A stretch of DNA of 6,050 bases, taken from contig JAKACR010000175.1 in assembly GCA_021821225.1 (NCBI GenBank), forward strand, positions 1 through 6,050. Direction: 5' to 3'. The stretch is from Bacillota bacterium. Its GTDB lineage: Bacteria > Bacillota > Bacilli > Alicyclobacillales > SLC66. Made by a program: the position numbers and the translations under genes. Of the stretch, positions 5,335 to 6,050 are shown piece after piece. The first letter of the stretch is position 1, and every line of letters starts with the position of its first letter. The notes below the pieces were generated by a model that did no database searches, had not been told where the DNA came from, and saw only the letters and a program-made list of their open reading frames with translations.

Positions 5335-6050
5335 TCAGCCTTGGATGTGACTCTTCGCCAGATCCAAGAGGTGCTGAATCAGATACGAGTGGTCGTCATC
5401 CCCGTGGCCTCCAGCAATCAAAACATTCATCATCTCATGCACCGAGGCGGTGTTCGGTAGAGAAACGCCTTGAACCTCCGCCGTCTGGAGTGCGATGGCC
5501 AGGTCCTTGCGGTGCAAGCGCAAGCGAAACCCGGGATTATAGCGGTGTTCGAGCGCCCTTTGACCGTGCAGATCGAGAATTCTGCTTTGAGCGAACCCGC
5601 CGAGCAGTGCTGCGCGCACTTTCGCAGGATCGACGCCCGCTTTCGCGGCCAGGGCCAAGGCTTCGCCAACCGCTTCAATCGTGAGCGCCACAACGACTTG
5701 ATTGCACGCCTTCGTGACTTGTCCGGCGCCCGCCTCGCCAATGCGGACGATATTTTTTCCCATCGACTGCAGCACGGGGAGAGCCCGCTCAAAACCGTGC
5801 TCGCTGCCCCCGACCATAATCGAGAGCGTGCCTTCGCGCGCGCCCACATCGCCCCCGGATACGGGTGCGTCCAGACTGTCCGCCCCCTTTTCCACAGCGG
5901 CGGCGTGTATCTTGTGGGCGATTTCCGGGCTGGCGGTGCTCATGTCGATGAACAGCATGCCAGGTCGCACCGCGGAGAATAACCCATTCTCCGCGAAGTA
6001 TACCGCATCCACATCCGGGGTGTCCGGCAGGATCGTCACGACCAAGTCAC
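5335..6050 (-). CDS. glxR: 2-hydroxy-3-oxopropionate (tartronate semialdehyde) reductase, C-terminal part
   Basis: A beta-hydroxyacid dehydrogenase family member, open at the right edge of the window. About 238 residues are visible, so roughly 55-60 N-terminal residues with the NAD(P)-binding GxGxxG loop are missing. Visible family marks are the end of the Rossmann domain (VVTILPDTPDVDAVYF, then LFIDMST near 5949), the substrate-binding motif DAPVSGG near 5871-5851 followed by VGAREGTLSIMVGG, the catalytic motif GAGQVTKACNQ with its Lys at about 5712-5710, and the C-terminal NPGFRLRLHRKDL. The last is typical of tartronate semialdehyde reductases as opposed to 3-hydroxyisobutyrate dehydrogenase, which is the main alternative. 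The enzyme reduces tartronate semialdehyde to D-glycerate, the substrate of the kinase encoded next. A TTG at 6045 could be mistaken for a start but lies inside the conserved domain. Upstream, outside the window, glyoxylate carboligase and hydroxypyruvate isomerase (allantoin/glycolate route) or an aldarate aldolase would be natural neighbours. Confidence 0.92.
   Translation of the reverse strand, partial: DLVVTILPDTPDVDAVYFAENGLFSAVRPGMLFIDMSTASPEIAHKIHAAAVEKGADSLDAPVSGGDVGAREGTLSIMVGGSEHGFERALPVLQSMGKNIVRIGEAGAGQVTKACNQVVVALTIEAVGEALALAAKAGVDPAKVRAALLGGFAQSRILDLHGQRALEHRYNPGFRLRLHRKDLAIALQTAEVQGVSLPNTASVHEMMNVLIAGGHGDDDHSYLIQHLLDLAKSHIQG

Noticed and set aside
6043..6045. TTG as the true start of the reductase
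   Set aside because: It falls within the conserved VVTILPDTP strand of the Rossmann domain and the frame is open to the window edge, so the gene continues beyond 6050.
1..6050. CRISPR array, insertion sequence, tRNA or rRNA
   Set aside because: I found no regularly spaced repeats, transposase-like frame, terminal inverted repeats or RNA-gene patterns; genes fill nearly the whole window.

Overview
The window reads as a compact, one-directional stretch of a bacterial chromosome. Seven genes all lie on the minus strand, so transcription runs from position 6050 down to 1. The longest gene-free gaps are 99 and 96 bases; I see no RNA gene, insertion sequence, CRISPR array or origin. Base composition looks moderately GC-rich (mid-50s percent by eye). 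The Shine-Dalgarno sequences are strong and purine-rich, there is a YesM/YesN-type two-component pair, and a substrate-binding protein carries a lipobox. Together these point to a Gram-positive Bacillota member, possibly of the Alicyclobacillus type; that genus-level guess is inference only.

Upstream block (6050 to 4108): a partial 2-hydroxy-3-oxopropionate (tartronate semialdehyde) reductase is followed by a complete glycerate 2-kinase. These are consecutive steps: tartronate semialdehyde to D-glycerate to phosphoglycerate. The pair normally drains glyoxylate (from allantoin or glycolate) or aldarates into glycolysis. A tight GC-rich hairpin sits directly before the kinase ribosome binding site.

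Regulatory block (4107 to 2475): after 99 bases holding a weak extended -10 candidate and a phased direct repeat come a short LytS/YesM-type histidine kinase and a CheY-AraC (YesN-type) response regulator, whose reading frames overlap by 23 bases. The kinase has one membrane segment and no room for an extracytoplasmic sensor domain.

Transport block (2413 to 1): after a 61 to 76 base gap containing an 11-bp hairpin come a sodium:solute symporter resembling the DUR3 urea/polyamine branch, a DUF1028 (Ntn-hydrolase-like) protein, and the start of a family 5 (Opp/Dpp type) lipoprotein substrate-binding protein. The last two overlap by 11 bases. The likely logic is that the two-component pair senses a nitrogenous or peptide-like compound and turns on its uptake, DUF1028 processes the compound or a derivative, and the upstream enzymes take a C2/C3 product into central metabolism. 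The shared substrate is not shown by the sequence. The most interesting points are the sensor-less kinase beside a symporter, the DUF1028 gene placed between two different transporter types, and the co-location with glyoxylate-disposal enzymes.
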